A stretch of 64,000 bases of DNA from positions 310,001-374,000 of the forward strand of contig JAHHIG010000003.1 in assembly GCA_019358895.1 (NCBI GenBank), written 5' to 3'. A program made the position numbers and the translations under genes. Origin of the DNA: Tildeniella nuda ZEHNDER 1965/U140 (GTDB lineage: Bacteria; Cyanobacteriota; Cyanobacteriia; Leptolyngbyales; Leptolyngbyaceae). Shown here piece after piece: positions 10,001 through 18,632 of this stretch. The stretch's first letter is position 1; every line of letters starts with the position of its first letter. The notes under the pieces were generated by a model that saw nothing but the letters and a program-made list of their open reading frames with translations, was not told where the DNA came from and made no database searches.

Positions 10001-11276
10001 CGCCACCGCCCGGTACTCGAATTTGCAGGATTTGCAGCGCCTCTAGCAAGTGCAACACAATCCGGTTATTGATCCGCAGCGGATCAGCCCCTGTTTCCTG
10101 CCAATGCGTCCCCTGCCCCCGCCCCTCCAGAAACGGAAAGCGATCGGGGTCAAACAAACTGCCGCCATAGGCTGGAAGCTGCAATGTATCGTGAAAAATG
10201 CCGCCATACACTGCCCGAAAGGTTGCCAACAAGCGACACCAGGCATCCGATCGCCGCTCCAACACTTCTTCCCCATGCAAATCGGCGTGCGAGCGCAACT
10301 GTTCCCGCAACGTAGACACCGCATAATGCTGGTCATAAATCGGGTCGCCCAACAGCAACAACCCCCGCTCCTCCGCACAAAAGAGAAACACCAGCCGCAT
10401 CATCACTGTCAGAGCCGCCTCATAAAGCTGAGACTCGGCAATGTCTTTCAGCAAAGCTCCATTTTGATCCTGGTCGAGACGAGCGATCGCCTGCACTAGT
10501 ACCTCTACAGCCCGCCGCACCTGATAGCCCAACTGGTCGGTCACTTCCTGCTGATCCGCCACGCTCTGGGTCAGCAACGCCTCCAGCGTCTGGGAGTCCT
10601 CGACCCCAAAGAACCGTCGCGCCACCAACAAACTCCGAAACGCCCGCAGCGTCAGATGCTCCTCTACCCACAGGATGCTGTACCAGGAAATAAACCCCGT
10701 TGTCTCTCCCTTCGGCGCATTCACCAGCATCCAGTGTTCGCCATTCGTCACCAGTCCCAACCGCGCATTACAGGCGTGCAGCAACTCCATCATTCGAGTC
10801 GCCGGACTCGCCGCCCACCGCGATCCCTTTAACGGCTTCTCTAAAGCCTGCCCTGATGGCACAAGTTGCACCAGTAACCGAGGCTTCCCCGCCTCCGCTG
10901 TCCCTGCCGGATTCACGATCACCCAATCCGGACGTAGGGTTTCGTTTTGTTCGGCAATGGCCACGCTCAACCCCGGTGGCATCTGCTGCCCACTCAGCAA
11001 CACGTCCTCCGGCAATTCCAGCGTTTGCTTCAGCACAAACTCCACCCACGCCCGATGGATCGCTGGCTCCGGCTTCAACCCAAACTGGCTGTCCTGCCAT
11101 TCTTCGTAAGCCGATCGCAACAGCTTCAAAGGCTCCGGCTCATGGGCATCCAACCCTGCTGGAAACGCCTTGAGCAGCACCGGCAAGCTCAGAAATGGAC
11201 CCGATGCTTCAACCAGCGACAACCATTCAGCGTGATGACGTGCAGTAGACATGAATATTAAGGGAGGTGAGGACAA
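7038..11276 (-). CDS. Large Eco57I-type N6-adenine DNA methyltransferase (DrmMI/type IIL-like)
   Basis: A 1,412-residue protein. Motif I is DMAMGSGAFLVQTC (about 600-615) and the catalytic motif IV is VGNPPFQGG (NPPF), the class that methylates adenine N6. A long N-terminal region contains a conserved helical block (around LVFLFCAEERGLLLL) seen in Eco57I-like and type IIL enzymes; the C-terminal third should hold target recognition. The lysine-rich tail is low complexity. It is last in a four-gene minus operon and overlaps the HNH gene by 19 bases, so translation is coupled. It could be a class 1 DISARM methylase, but drmA, drmB and drmC are not in the window. It may also be the modification arm of an unnamed restriction system. 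Confidence 0.82.
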   Translation of the reverse strand: MSSPPLIFMSTARHHAEWLSLVEASGPFLSLPVLLKAFPAGLDAHEPEPLKLLRSAYEEWQDSQFGLKPEPAIHRAWVEFVLKQTLELPEDVLLSGQQMPPGLSVAIAEQNETLRPDWVIVNPAGTAEAGKPRLLVQLVPSGQALEKPLKGSRWAASPATRMMELLHACNARLGLVTNGEHWMLVNAPKGETTGFISWYSILWVEEHLTLRAFRSLLVARRFFGVEDSQTLEALLTQSVADQQEVTDQLGYQVRRAVEVLVQAIARLDQDQNGALLKDIAESQLYEAALTVMMRLVFLFCAEERGLLLLGDPIYDQHYAVSTLREQLRSHADLHGEEVLERRSDAWCRLLATFRAVYGGIFHDTLQLPAYGGSLFDPDRFPFLEGRGQGTHWQETGADPLRINNRIVLHLLEALQILQIRVPGGGVEPRRLSFRALDIEQIGHVYEGLLDHTAVRATSTVLGLVGTRYEEPEVALAELERFQAQGEAALLAWLKEQTGRSLSALKKALGAELEPRDQQRLRSACNNDSALLDRVLPFAGLIRQDTLGYPVVIPAGAVYMTEGVDRRQSGTHYTPRNLTEEIVQYTLEPLVYEGVAEGKPKEEWRLRSAAALLQLKICDMAMGSGAFLVQTCRYLAGKLVEAWQQAEAEHPGQVVIAPEGTLSGARPEECPIPKDADERLAVARRIVADRCLYGVDKNPLAVEMAKLSLWLVTLAKGRPFTFVDHALKWGDSLLGITRPEQIEFLKLNPEKEAVQLRTVSDRWKPFVQRAIAKRQELENFSVSDIADIQKKEQLNREAEAAIAHVRHVGDFLVAEALAQAGKTSDLTDEEIQVLAEVVIEALDEPDAEKQNREIAAILAKTERMMNLGNPANQPLRKPFHWLLEFPEVFLQDDAPRGFSAIVGNPPFQGGKKITGAVGTDYRTLLVEYLAKGARGNADLCAYFFLNAGNLIASGGNLGLVATNTIAQGDTREVGLDQLVAQGYTIPRAVPSRPWPGTAALEVAYVWLHKGDWQQNFVLNENPVDGITAFLTAPGKALGSPHCLLSNENKSFIGSYILGMGFVLEPEEAQALIAKDLKNKDVLFPYLNGQDLNSNAEQSPSRWVINFFDWPLDAEHDDPKKPKGAPYAADYPDCLMIVEAKVKPERTRKKDDGDFALRTPLPQKWWIYADKRPALYEAISECDLVLVAARVSKLLMFALVPKLQVYSEQLVVLAIANNASFALAQSSIYVFWAWEYCSTMRDAGIRFSPTDGFENFPFPTPDPSDLSIQFPTLNTIGETYYTHRQAVMRDRQEGLTKTYNRFHDANETASDIQTLRELHVEMDQAVAAAYGWQDLALEHGFHQTKQGDRFTISEVARREVLDRLLELNHQRYAEEVAQGMHDKKKAKGKGQKAKGKTSSKQEDAQADDGQMSLL

Positions 11277-11974
11277 ATATGAATAAGAGCAAAAGCACTA
11301 TACTCAGCACCCGGTTCACACGACTCTTTCAAAAGTGCTATTGCTCCTGGATGACCAGTTTTAGCAAGTTCGAGTAGGACAATTAATAATTTGATGTGTT
11401 GACTGCGAATTTTTAGTAGCTCTTTACGGTTTAACTCGAAAACCCGTTCAACCTCTTGTCCTTTAGCATCACGACCATAAATACTTGCAAGTTCAGCAAC
11501 TTCATCCCAGGAAAAGTCAAGATGGGTATTAGGATTTATCACTCCATCTGTTGGATCAATGAATAAGGGGTTACCACTAGAATCAACAGGAAACTTTGTT
11601 CCTTTATGTCCAGCATCGTTGCAGATATCACAAGAGAGAAGAAGATTCGTCCATTCAAAAGCTAGATGTTCGAAAGCTGGATCACTTTTGGGTCGAAAGT
11701 GTTCAATTGCACCGTAGGTGATGTGGGGGATTCTACTCTCGCAGTAAGCACACTTACCCAAAAACATTTTTACAAGGGCTTTTTTTATATCATCATGTCT
11801 GTACTTTTCTATAGCCTGTTTAAGCTTGTTCCGAGCTTTATTGATCTCATTCTTCTTGGAAGGATCAGCAAGTGCGTTGTTTAAGCTATCTCTTGTCTCT
11901 TTCACCTTCCTCAGCCATCTAACACCATTTCTTGTGATTGCTTTAGGCTCAGGTATTCGCGTTACAGGAATCAT
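11258..11974 (-). CDS. ptuB: HNH endonuclease, Septu PtuB-like
   Basis: A 238-residue protein with a zinc-supported HNH domain in its central part: CAYC (about 101-104), then EHFRPKSD carrying the catalytic His, and CDIC (about 135-138), followed by Asn-rich residues. This is the TIGR02646-type HNH family paired with AAA ATPases in Septu and in some retrons. The start overlaps the stop of the ATPase gene by 4 bases (ATGA), and its 3' end overlaps the methyltransferase start by 19 bases. It is inferred to be the DNA-cutting effector of the ATPase. Confidence 0.75.
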   Translation of the reverse strand: MIPVTRIPEPKAITRNGVRWLRKVKETRDSLNNALADPSKKNEINKARNKLKQAIEKYRHDDIKKALVKMFLGKCAYCESRIPHITYGAIEHFRPKSDPAFEHLAFEWTNLLLSCDICNDAGHKGTKFPVDSSGNPLFIDPTDGVINPNTHLDFSWDEVAELASIYGRDAKGQEVERVFELNRKELLKIRSQHIKLLIVLLELAKTGHPGAIALLKESCEPGAEYSAFALIHICPHLP

Positions 11975-13311
11975 TGAGGTAAAGTCTCCTCAAGAAAAGC
12001 ATTGATCCGTGCTTCTAAACTATTTGGTTCAGGAGGCCCACCTATTGGCTGTGCTTCTTTCATGAATTCCCTAAGCTCTTTAAGCTCTTCTTTCTCATGT
12101 TCGTTCAATCTATCTTTTCTTCTAGAGAGTTCGTGATATTGCTCGATTTTCTTTTGTGTTTCTGGAGAATGTGTAGATTCCAAACCAAAAGCAGGGCTTC
12201 TCAGAAGATGATCAGCATCAAGGGCAGAAAGTTCCATGTTTGTGATTGGAGTCACCTTTGATTCACCATCGATTACCTCTAGTAGTAAAGTTAAAGCATC
12301 ATCTCCTGAACCTGCGACAATCAGTGGGCTGTGAGTAGCAACTATGAATTGAATTTTTGGAAATACATCTCTTAACCAATCAGCTATTTTCCTTTGCCAA
12401 GCTGGATGCAAATGGCTTTCCAATTCATCAATCAAAACCACTCCTCTTGCCTCCTTTAAGTTCTCTAACCCAGGAAATGCTTGTAATACTCGCCAAATCA
12501 AGTCGCTAGCAAATGCAATCATGCTTCTGTAACCATCTGCCAGTCCTAAAGCTGAAACCCTCTTACCATCGACATCAAACTGAATAAGTCCATCAGGTGT
12601 AACTTCAGCAATTTTTATATTGCCAGGTAAAACTCGTTCTATTGCTGCCTCTCCCAGATCGCGCATACGCTTCGCCTCATTATCATCTGGGGCTTTTGCA
12701 AGTCGAAAATCTAAATAGACCATCCACTGTTCAAAAGAACTGAACGTATAGTCGTCATTGAAGAGAGAAATAAAATTGCCAGCACGGTTTGGTTTCTCGA
12801 GTTTTCCAGGAATTACCACTTCTGAACTACGAGACATGCGGCGAAAAATACCATATCCTGCTGAGAACCATCCATGTTCATAAAAACTAAATGCATTTTT
12901 CCTAAGCCAATTCAAACCTTTTTCCTTCCCAGGTATGATTGTTGGTTGCGAATACCACTCTTTAGATACCTCAAGTTGTTGACTCCCAGTAATGAGATAA
13001 GAATATGAAAACTGTTTTTCTTTTGAATTTTCACCAGAATTAGCTTTGTCAACAGGATCTCTGTGTAAAGTAATTTTTATTTTTCCTGGAATTGTTGGCT
13101 CACGAACCCAGAATTTTGGTTGCGGTAAAAGCTTTCTGGTAGCTTCTGGTCCTGCAAGAAGTAAAGCTAGAGCCTGAAGCAGCGTACTTTTTCCTACTCC
13201 ATTTGTACCAATCAAATTTATCCACAAAGATGGTTTTGATTTTGAGCCGAAGCAAATTTCCTGCTTCTTAAAAAGCTTAATATTTTCAAGCGCAATTCTC
13301 TCAACCCACAT
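11971..13311 (-). CDS. ptuA: AAA/ABC-type ATPase, Septu PtuA-like
   Basis: A 446-residue SMC/RecF-like ATPase. Walker A is GTNGVGKST (about 34-42), a signature-like LADGYRSMIAF lies in the middle, and Walker B is VVLIDELESHLHP with the H-loop in FIVATHSPLIV. The C-terminal region is a charged coiled coil. The nuclease gene follows with a 4-base overlap, the arrangement of Septu PtuA-PtuB. The helicase gene ends 37 bases upstream on the same strand, so the pair is transcribed inside the helicase-methylase operon. OLD-family nuclease is ruled out because no Toprim domain is present. Confidence 0.78.
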   Translation of the reverse strand: MWVERIALENIKLFKKQEICFGSKSKPSLWINLIGTNGVGKSTLLQALALLLAGPEATRKLLPQPKFWVREPTIPGKIKITLHRDPVDKANSGENSKEKQFSYSYLITGSQQLEVSKEWYSQPTIIPGKEKGLNWLRKNAFSFYEHGWFSAGYGIFRRMSRSSEVVIPGKLEKPNRAGNFISLFNDDYTFSSFEQWMVYLDFRLAKAPDDNEAKRMRDLGEAAIERVLPGNIKIAEVTPDGLIQFDVDGKRVSALGLADGYRSMIAFASDLIWRVLQAFPGLENLKEARGVVLIDELESHLHPAWQRKIADWLRDVFPKIQFIVATHSPLIVAGSGDDALTLLLEVIDGESKVTPITNMELSALDADHLLRSPAFGLESTHSPETQKKIEQYHELSRRKDRLNEHEKEELKELREFMKEAQPIGGPPEPNSLEARINAFLEETLPQ

Positions 13312-13348
13312 ATCTCAACCTGCTTGGTAAACAATCCATGATATGCAT

Positions 13349-16300
13349 TTATCTTGCCAGTTTCTGTGGGACTAGGAACATAACTGCCAAAGGGAACAGC
13401 CGTGCTGTCGGGTTTTCAAACCGCTTCTGGATCAGACTCGTTTCCTGTTCAATCTCCTGTGGAATTTGGGCTGCTCTGGCTTTGAGGCTGTTCATATTTC
13501 GCTCAAACTGCTCTCGTTCTGGGTTGCTAAAGAGCGTCAATTGCTCCACCTGCGGTTCGTCCAACTCCCTGAGAATGCTGGTTCGCAATTCAGTGAGGAT
13601 GGCAGCAATGTCAGCCATCTCCTTCTCTGCCCGGTTCTGCAAATCCCGTTGCAGGCTGACGGTTCGCTCGCCCTGCCGCACTGTGAGTGCCTGCATCAGC
13701 GGCTCGGCGCATTTGTCCCACCGCGCCGCCAACTGCTGCTGCATTGCTGCGGGCACTTCACCAGCAGCCACTGCTCCTAACGCCGCCTGTAGCGGCATCA
13801 CACCCAGACGGCTAAAGCGCCCTTCCTTCAACACCCCACCTGCCGTAATCACCTCTTCATGCAGCCGTTGCTGGTCACTTCCTAGCAGCACCAGTCGCCC
13901 ATACGCCACCACTGCTGGCGTTTCTAACCCTGCCTTCGAGGACACCACTCTGGCAGCCACTCGATGCAGTTGCTTTCTGCCCTCTGTAGACCAGACCTCT
14001 GCCCGCAGCAACCGTAAACACATCTGCACCAAACGGTGATTCAGGTGTGCCAGCACCACATCATCGCGTCCATGTGCCGCATCAGCATCAAACACGATCG
14101 GACGCATTACTTTGGTGTGAGGATGCTCTAACCCCTCCGCGCAGACAGCCCAGCTACTCTTCAGGGGTGGCAAATGAAACACTGGACCCTTCACCCCTTC
14201 AACTGTTGTCTCGATTAAGGGGGGCTGATCGGCCAACTCCAAGCCAATCCGCACCACTGCTTCCACGTTTTCTGGTGTCAGCCGCAGATTTTGCCGCGTC
14301 TCCTGTAACTGCTCGCGCAGCTTCTCAATTTGCTCTCGCACCTTGCGTTCAAACTTGAGCATCCGCCGCACCGGTGCCGATTCTTGCTCTGCCCTAGCAG
14401 TGTCGAGTGTCACCCGTCGCCCCAACATCGCCTCTTCCACCTGGGCTGCAATGACCGGACCGACTTTGCCCAGGTCTTCCCGAATATTGTTTACCTTGAG
14501 CGCCGCCCGCATCAGGAACTCTAGATCCCCATCTAAATCACCAGGACGAATCCCGCTCGTGGCTTGCTCCTGGTAGCCCTTGCCCACAAAATGGTAAATC
14601 CGTACTTCAGGCGCTCGCTGTCCATGACGGTCAATCCGCCCATTCCGCTGCTCCATCCGGTTAGGGTTCCAGGGAATTTCGTAGTGGATCAGCCGCGAAC
14701 AGAAGTTTTGTAAGTCCAGACCTTCGGAAGCCGCATCAGTCGCCAGCAGAATCCGCACGGGAGACACATCGGGATGCGTTTGAAAGGCTGCTTTCACCGC
14801 TTCGCGATCGTCCGATTGCATCCCACCATAAAGCGTCAGCAGGCGATCGCCTTGCGCCAACCCTTCGGCTGCTAGCAGGTTATGGAGCCATTTCTGCGTG
14901 GCTCGATACTCGGTGAAGATAATCACGCGCTCGTTTGACCACTGCCCTTGGGGACGAATGGTGGCGTTGATCCAGTCGAGCAGTTGGGTTGCCTTAGCGT
15001 CGGGCTGTTGGGCTGCCCCTTCCGCCCACTGAAGCATCTCTCGCAGCAAGCCTTGTTCTTCTGCTGTCAACGTCCGAAATAAACGGCTAGTATGGCTGAT
15101 CGACTCATCTGTCACCGCTTCATACACGGCATCGTCAGCAAATTCTTCTTCCACCTGCTCTAGTTGTCGCCGCAATAGCCCTTCCGTTGGTTTCGATAGG
15201 CTACTGGTTTGCCGCCGCCGTGCGGTCGTTAAGGACTCTTGGTGCTGCGTCAGGGTTGTGAGGAATGCCTGTGGACAGGAAAACAGCCGTTTCTTGAGCA
15301 GCTTTAAGACAAACTCCGTGGCGTACTTTTCCAGGTTGTCGTGAGCGCCCTTTGTTCGCAGTTCGGTATACCGCTTCAGGGACGCATGCGCCTGACGCTC
15401 TGCCTGCGGATAGTCGACCGCGATCGCCACCAACTTCCGTTCGGGAAACATCGGGGAATCATCCCAATTTTTCATCTCCTGCTTCAAGCGCCGCACCATC
15501 ACCACTTGCAGTTGGTTGCGATCCGGTTCGACCCCTCTCGCAAACCGCTGAGCATCCAACAGTTCGAGCAAGGCTGTAAAGCTTTCGGGATAACCATTAT
15601 GAGGGGTGGCAGTGAGAAAGAGCTTGTGCTCAAAGTGCGGCACCAGCAAGCGAATAGTCGCCGTTCGCTGTGAGTCGATCGCATATTGCCCACTGCCTGA
15701 AGGAGCCACGTTATGGGCTTCATCCACAATCAGCAGATCAAAGCGACGTGGATAAAGCGATTCCCCTTCGGCTGGCAGCACTTCTCGAAACAGTCGCAGG
15801 GGGCGATCGCGCTTGAGGAAGTCGATCGAGGTAATGAGTCGCGGGAAATGCACCCAGGGATTCACATGAATGCCCCGTTGCCGTCGTAGTGACTTCATCA
15901 ACGTACTATCGACAAGCCGAAACTCTAGCCCAAACTTGTCCCGCATCTGATCGCGCCACTGCACTTGCAGCGATGACGGACACACAATCAGCATCCGGCG
16001 ACAGCGATGACGAATGATCAGTTCTTGGGCGACCAATCCCGCTTCGATCGTTTTCCCCAGTCCCACATCATCTGCAATCAGCAAGTTGACCCGGGGCATT
16101 TGAATGGCCCGTACCACTGGGTCAAGTTGATAATCCTCAATATCAATCCCACTGCGAAAGGGAGCTTGCAGTGTGCGAATATCTGCCGAAGATGCCGCAC
16201 CCCAGCGCACAGCATCAAGGAAGGCATCCAAGCGAGCCGGATCATCAAAACCAGTCGGTTGCGGTAACTCTACCCGCTCATACACCTGCGTCCCAGGCTC

Positions 16301-16501
16301 TAATTCCCAAATCACCTGCAGTTCTTCCCCCAGTCCATCATCCTCAATCGAGGAGAGCAGGACTAGGCTTTGGGGTGGTGTTGCTGTTGGCAGGAGGGGA
16401 CTGGCGGGCAGCGTGGTTTGACGGACAGCCGTCACGACATACTGTCGCTGCCGGACTCTCACCAGTTGTCCCTGCTCTGGCGTTGCTTGCGTGGCACTCA
16501 T
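13349..16501 (-). CDS. SNF2-family helicase/translocase, DrmD-like
   Basis: A 1,050-residue SF2 ATPase. Walker A lies in DDVGLGKTIEAGL, motif II is VDEAH, motif III is FLTATPHNG, and the C-terminal helicase domain contains FTEYRAT, LATDAASEGLDLQ and the arginine-finger motif QRNGRIDRHGQ. The spacing matches RapA/SNF2-like translocases and the DrmD helicase of class 1 DISARM. It is the first gene of the minus operon helicase-ptuA-ptuB-methyltransferase. The promoter should lie in the 180 bases before 16501. DISARM membership is suggested by helicase plus methylase, but the other DISARM genes are missing here. Confidence 0.82.
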   Translation of the reverse strand: MSATQATPEQGQLVRVRQRQYVVTAVRQTTLPASPLLPTATPPQSLVLLSSIEDDGLGEELQVIWELEPGTQVYERVELPQPTGFDDPARLDAFLDAVRWGAASSADIRTLQAPFRSGIDIEDYQLDPVVRAIQMPRVNLLIADDVGLGKTIEAGLVAQELIIRHRCRRMLIVCPSSLQVQWRDQMRDKFGLEFRLVDSTLMKSLRRQRGIHVNPWVHFPRLITSIDFLKRDRPLRLFREVLPAEGESLYPRRFDLLIVDEAHNVAPSGSGQYAIDSQRTATIRLLVPHFEHKLFLTATPHNGYPESFTALLELLDAQRFARGVEPDRNQLQVVMVRRLKQEMKNWDDSPMFPERKLVAIAVDYPQAERQAHASLKRYTELRTKGAHDNLEKYATEFVLKLLKKRLFSCPQAFLTTLTQHQESLTTARRRQTSSLSKPTEGLLRRQLEQVEEEFADDAVYEAVTDESISHTSRLFRTLTAEEQGLLREMLQWAEGAAQQPDAKATQLLDWINATIRPQGQWSNERVIIFTEYRATQKWLHNLLAAEGLAQGDRLLTLYGGMQSDDREAVKAAFQTHPDVSPVRILLATDAASEGLDLQNFCSRLIHYEIPWNPNRMEQRNGRIDRHGQRAPEVRIYHFVGKGYQEQATSGIRPGDLDGDLEFLMRAALKVNNIREDLGKVGPVIAAQVEEAMLGRRVTLDTARAEQESAPVRRMLKFERKVREQIEKLREQLQETRQNLRLTPENVEAVVRIGLELADQPPLIETTVEGVKGPVFHLPPLKSSWAVCAEGLEHPHTKVMRPIVFDADAAHGRDDVVLAHLNHRLVQMCLRLLRAEVWSTEGRKQLHRVAARVVSSKAGLETPAVVAYGRLVLLGSDQQRLHEEVITAGGVLKEGRFSRLGVMPLQAALGAVAAGEVPAAMQQQLAARWDKCAEPLMQALTVRQGERTVSLQRDLQNRAEKEMADIAAILTELRTSILRELDEPQVEQLTLFSNPEREQFERNMNSLKARAAQIPQEIEQETSLIQKRFENPTARLFPLAVMFLVPQKLAR

Positions 16502-16682
16502 AAGAAAATTTAGTCGCTTGCCTCATCGAGTCTGGCACAAGCATCCCCCTTGGTCATCATGCCCATCTGCAGCAATAAAGGCGTACTGCTGCCATCGAGA
16601 TTGCCAACGACTGAAAGCGGTTGTTCAGCCAAGAGTGTTTTTTGCACTGGCAGAGGGGCACTTGATACCGACGATCGCGCCC

Positions 16683-17999
16683 CTAGAGTAAGCCTGCCGA
16701 CCCATACAAGCGTCTGAGCAACGCGAGAATCTTGGCACCATAGTCAGCCTCGGCTGACCAGCGCCGACTGAGTTGCTCGACTCTGGGAGCGACGCCTCGG
16801 GTCACAAAGGAAAAACGTGGATCAACCACTGCCTGCACCAACGGTGCCTCATTGGCGTAGGCTTTTAGGTGCTGAATATGAGCGCGCACTCCAATCTGGG
16901 CATTCGGAAAGCTAGCCGATTCGCGACTCCCACCAATTGCGCCGAGACCACCAAAATTGTTTTGAGTCGGTGGCAACAAACTGCTAAAGGCAAAGCAATT
17001 AGTTTCTAACAAAGCTTGCGCAAAGGCGACATCAGGATTGACACCTTCGATCGACGCCTCTGCTTGATAAAGTTGGGCGATGTCAGGCAACTTCTGCAAC
17101 CCTTCGGGGTTTACCTGCTTGAGAAACACCTCATAGTCTGAGGGCAGGAGATAGCCAGGACCAATAATGTCGCCCAACGCTTCTGGCTGAAAGGACAGGA
17201 GCGTCTGTAGCAGTGCTGTACTTGTTTCGGACTCCCAACCAACCAGCACGCCAGCTTCACGCAGTTCAATGGCGCGGATGTAAGTGACACCGCCATAGTG
17301 ACGCCATCCCGCTGTTGTCGCACGGGGTATGGCAATGGCATATTGATCAATCAGCTCAGCAGGCACATAGGCATTGCCTTCGACCAGGATGCCCTGCTCG
17401 CTGTACATTTGTCCGTTGATACTGACTGGAATGGGCGGCAAGGGCAAACCGGTGCGCGGCTCGGCTAAACGGCGACTCCACTGCAACAAACCTTTGAAAA
17501 GACCGTGCGCTAATTCGTTGAAGCGCTCAAACATGAGATCCCGGTCTTTCAAATTGGTGACAAAGCCGAGACTTAAAACTAGTGAAGGAATGCTGATCTG
17601 GCGAGTGAAAGCCAAGCTGCCGCTTGCCGTGGCTGTATCGGGTTGCACCCCACGACTGACCAGCGCTGGCACTTGCTGCGCCAGCGCTTGCAAAAGGTGT
17701 TCGGCTTGAGTCCGCCGTTCCGTGTTGTTAGCGAGATAAAAAACGCTGGTGCCTCGCACATTCGCACTGGGGAAGGTCGCGGTTTCAAGCGCTAAAGCCA
17801 CATCGCCGGGTTGTGCTCGCACATTAATCCAGGCGATCGCCTTTGGCAAACTCAGTCCCACCGGCACTTCTAAAACCGAAAAGCCTTGACCTTTTAGCTC
17901 TCCAGCGCTCTGGTGATGCAGCCGCGCCAAGAAGGCTGTATCAATGTCGCCATCAATGGGGCTTCCTTGTTCAGCCCAGAGAAAAATTCGTCCCATCAC
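16683..17999 (-). CDS. Amidase_3-like/glucosaminidase-like cell-wall protein
   Basis: A 438-residue protein in three parts: an N-terminal domain (about 1-190) resembling N-acetylmuramoyl-L-alanine amidases of the Amidase_3 type, a middle segment (about 200-270) like a substrate-binding stalk, and a C-terminal domain (about 290-430) with the glucosaminidase-like NNFGGLGAIGGS region. The zinc ligands expected in the amidase domain are not visible (the usual GHGG and SIHAN motifs are absent, and the GF-block glutamate is Ser), so that domain may be inactive. No clear signal peptide is seen. It is monocistronic, upstream of and parallel to the helicase operon. Confidence 0.6.
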   Translation of the reverse strand: MMGRIFLWAEQGSPIDGDIDTAFLARLHHQSAGELKGQGFSVLEVPVGLSLPKAIAWINVRAQPGDVALALETATFPSANVRGTSVFYLANNTERRTQAEHLLQALAQQVPALVSRGVQPDTATASGSLAFTRQISIPSLVLSLGFVTNLKDRDLMFERFNELAHGLFKGLLQWSRRLAEPRTGLPLPPIPVSINGQMYSEQGILVEGNAYVPAELIDQYAIAIPRATTAGWRHYGGVTYIRAIELREAGVLVGWESETSTALLQTLLSFQPEALGDIIGPGYLLPSDYEVFLKQVNPEGLQKLPDIAQLYQAEASIEGVNPDVAFAQALLETNCFAFSSLLPPTQNNFGGLGAIGGSRESASFPNAQIGVRAHIQHLKAYANEAPLVQAVVDPRFSFVTRGVAPRVEQLSRRWSAEADYGAKILALLRRLYGSAGLL

Positions 18000-18020
18000 T
18001 TCACCCCTTCACTTGGAAAA

Positions 18021-18296
18021 CTCTGTACGCGACCGGCTGCTGTTTGACGATCAAATGGTGTTTGACAAAAGGCTTTCGCGAGATACCTGGCAGTATGGGG
18101 CTACCACGACAGCATCACCTTCCTGAAAACCAAATTGAGCCCTAACACCAGCATCCAGTGGATGGCCATTGCACCTATCTACCAACAACTAAACCGCCGC
18201 TCCCGCAACCGCTTACGGGTACGTGATGCTCAAGACCAGCTTCAACACTGCATGCTTTATGCAGCTCAGCTTTGCGACATCCATGATGCAAATTGA
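18021..18296 (+). pseudogene. Decayed ORF fragment of unknown family
   Basis: Two plus-strand frames read as a protein only if joined by a frameshift near 18,098: an upstream part with DRLLFDDQMVFDKRLSRD and a downstream part with KTKLSPNTSIQWMAIAP ending in a stop at 18294-18296. No start codon or family is recognised. The rest of the stretch to 18,623 holds nothing I can support. Confidence 0.3.
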
Positions 18297-18623
18297 CCTA
18301 AGTGTCGCTTGCTTAGCAGCAAACTTCCGACCCAGTGGTAGCAGCAAGCTAAAATTGGCTAGACCTCACGAAAAGCTTCTCTAAAGCGCAACACTGATCG
18401 GCAAAGATGCAAGAAAGCCGGTCTGTGTCTTGCTGTTGGTTCTCGGTGAACATTGTTCTGAGGGTCTTCACTCTACTGACACGCTAGGGGGAATATACGA
18501 TGACCAGTTCATGGGTACTTATTATAACGTGGAAAAATCCAAGCTGAACGCCAACACTCTGTCTTTAGAGCTGATTGATCAAGAAAGCTGCAAGGCTGCT
18601 AGATAAGTCTTAAACAGTTCTTA

Positions 18624-18632
18624 GCCCCCACG
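18624..18632. repeat. Target-site duplication A, left copy
   Basis: gcccccacg directly abuts the left end of IS copy 1. Its partner is not at the other end of this IS but at the far end of IS copy 2 (47143-47151), the signature of a cointegrate. Confidence 0.85.

Noticed and set aside
8195-11261. Several long plus-strand frames opposite the methyltransferase gene
   Set aside because: They are antisense shadows in GC-rich coding DNA with Pro/His/Arg-rich products and no motifs.
7038-16501. Calling this a complete class 1 DISARM system
   Set aside because: Helicase and methylase fit, but drmA, drmB and drmC are not in the window.
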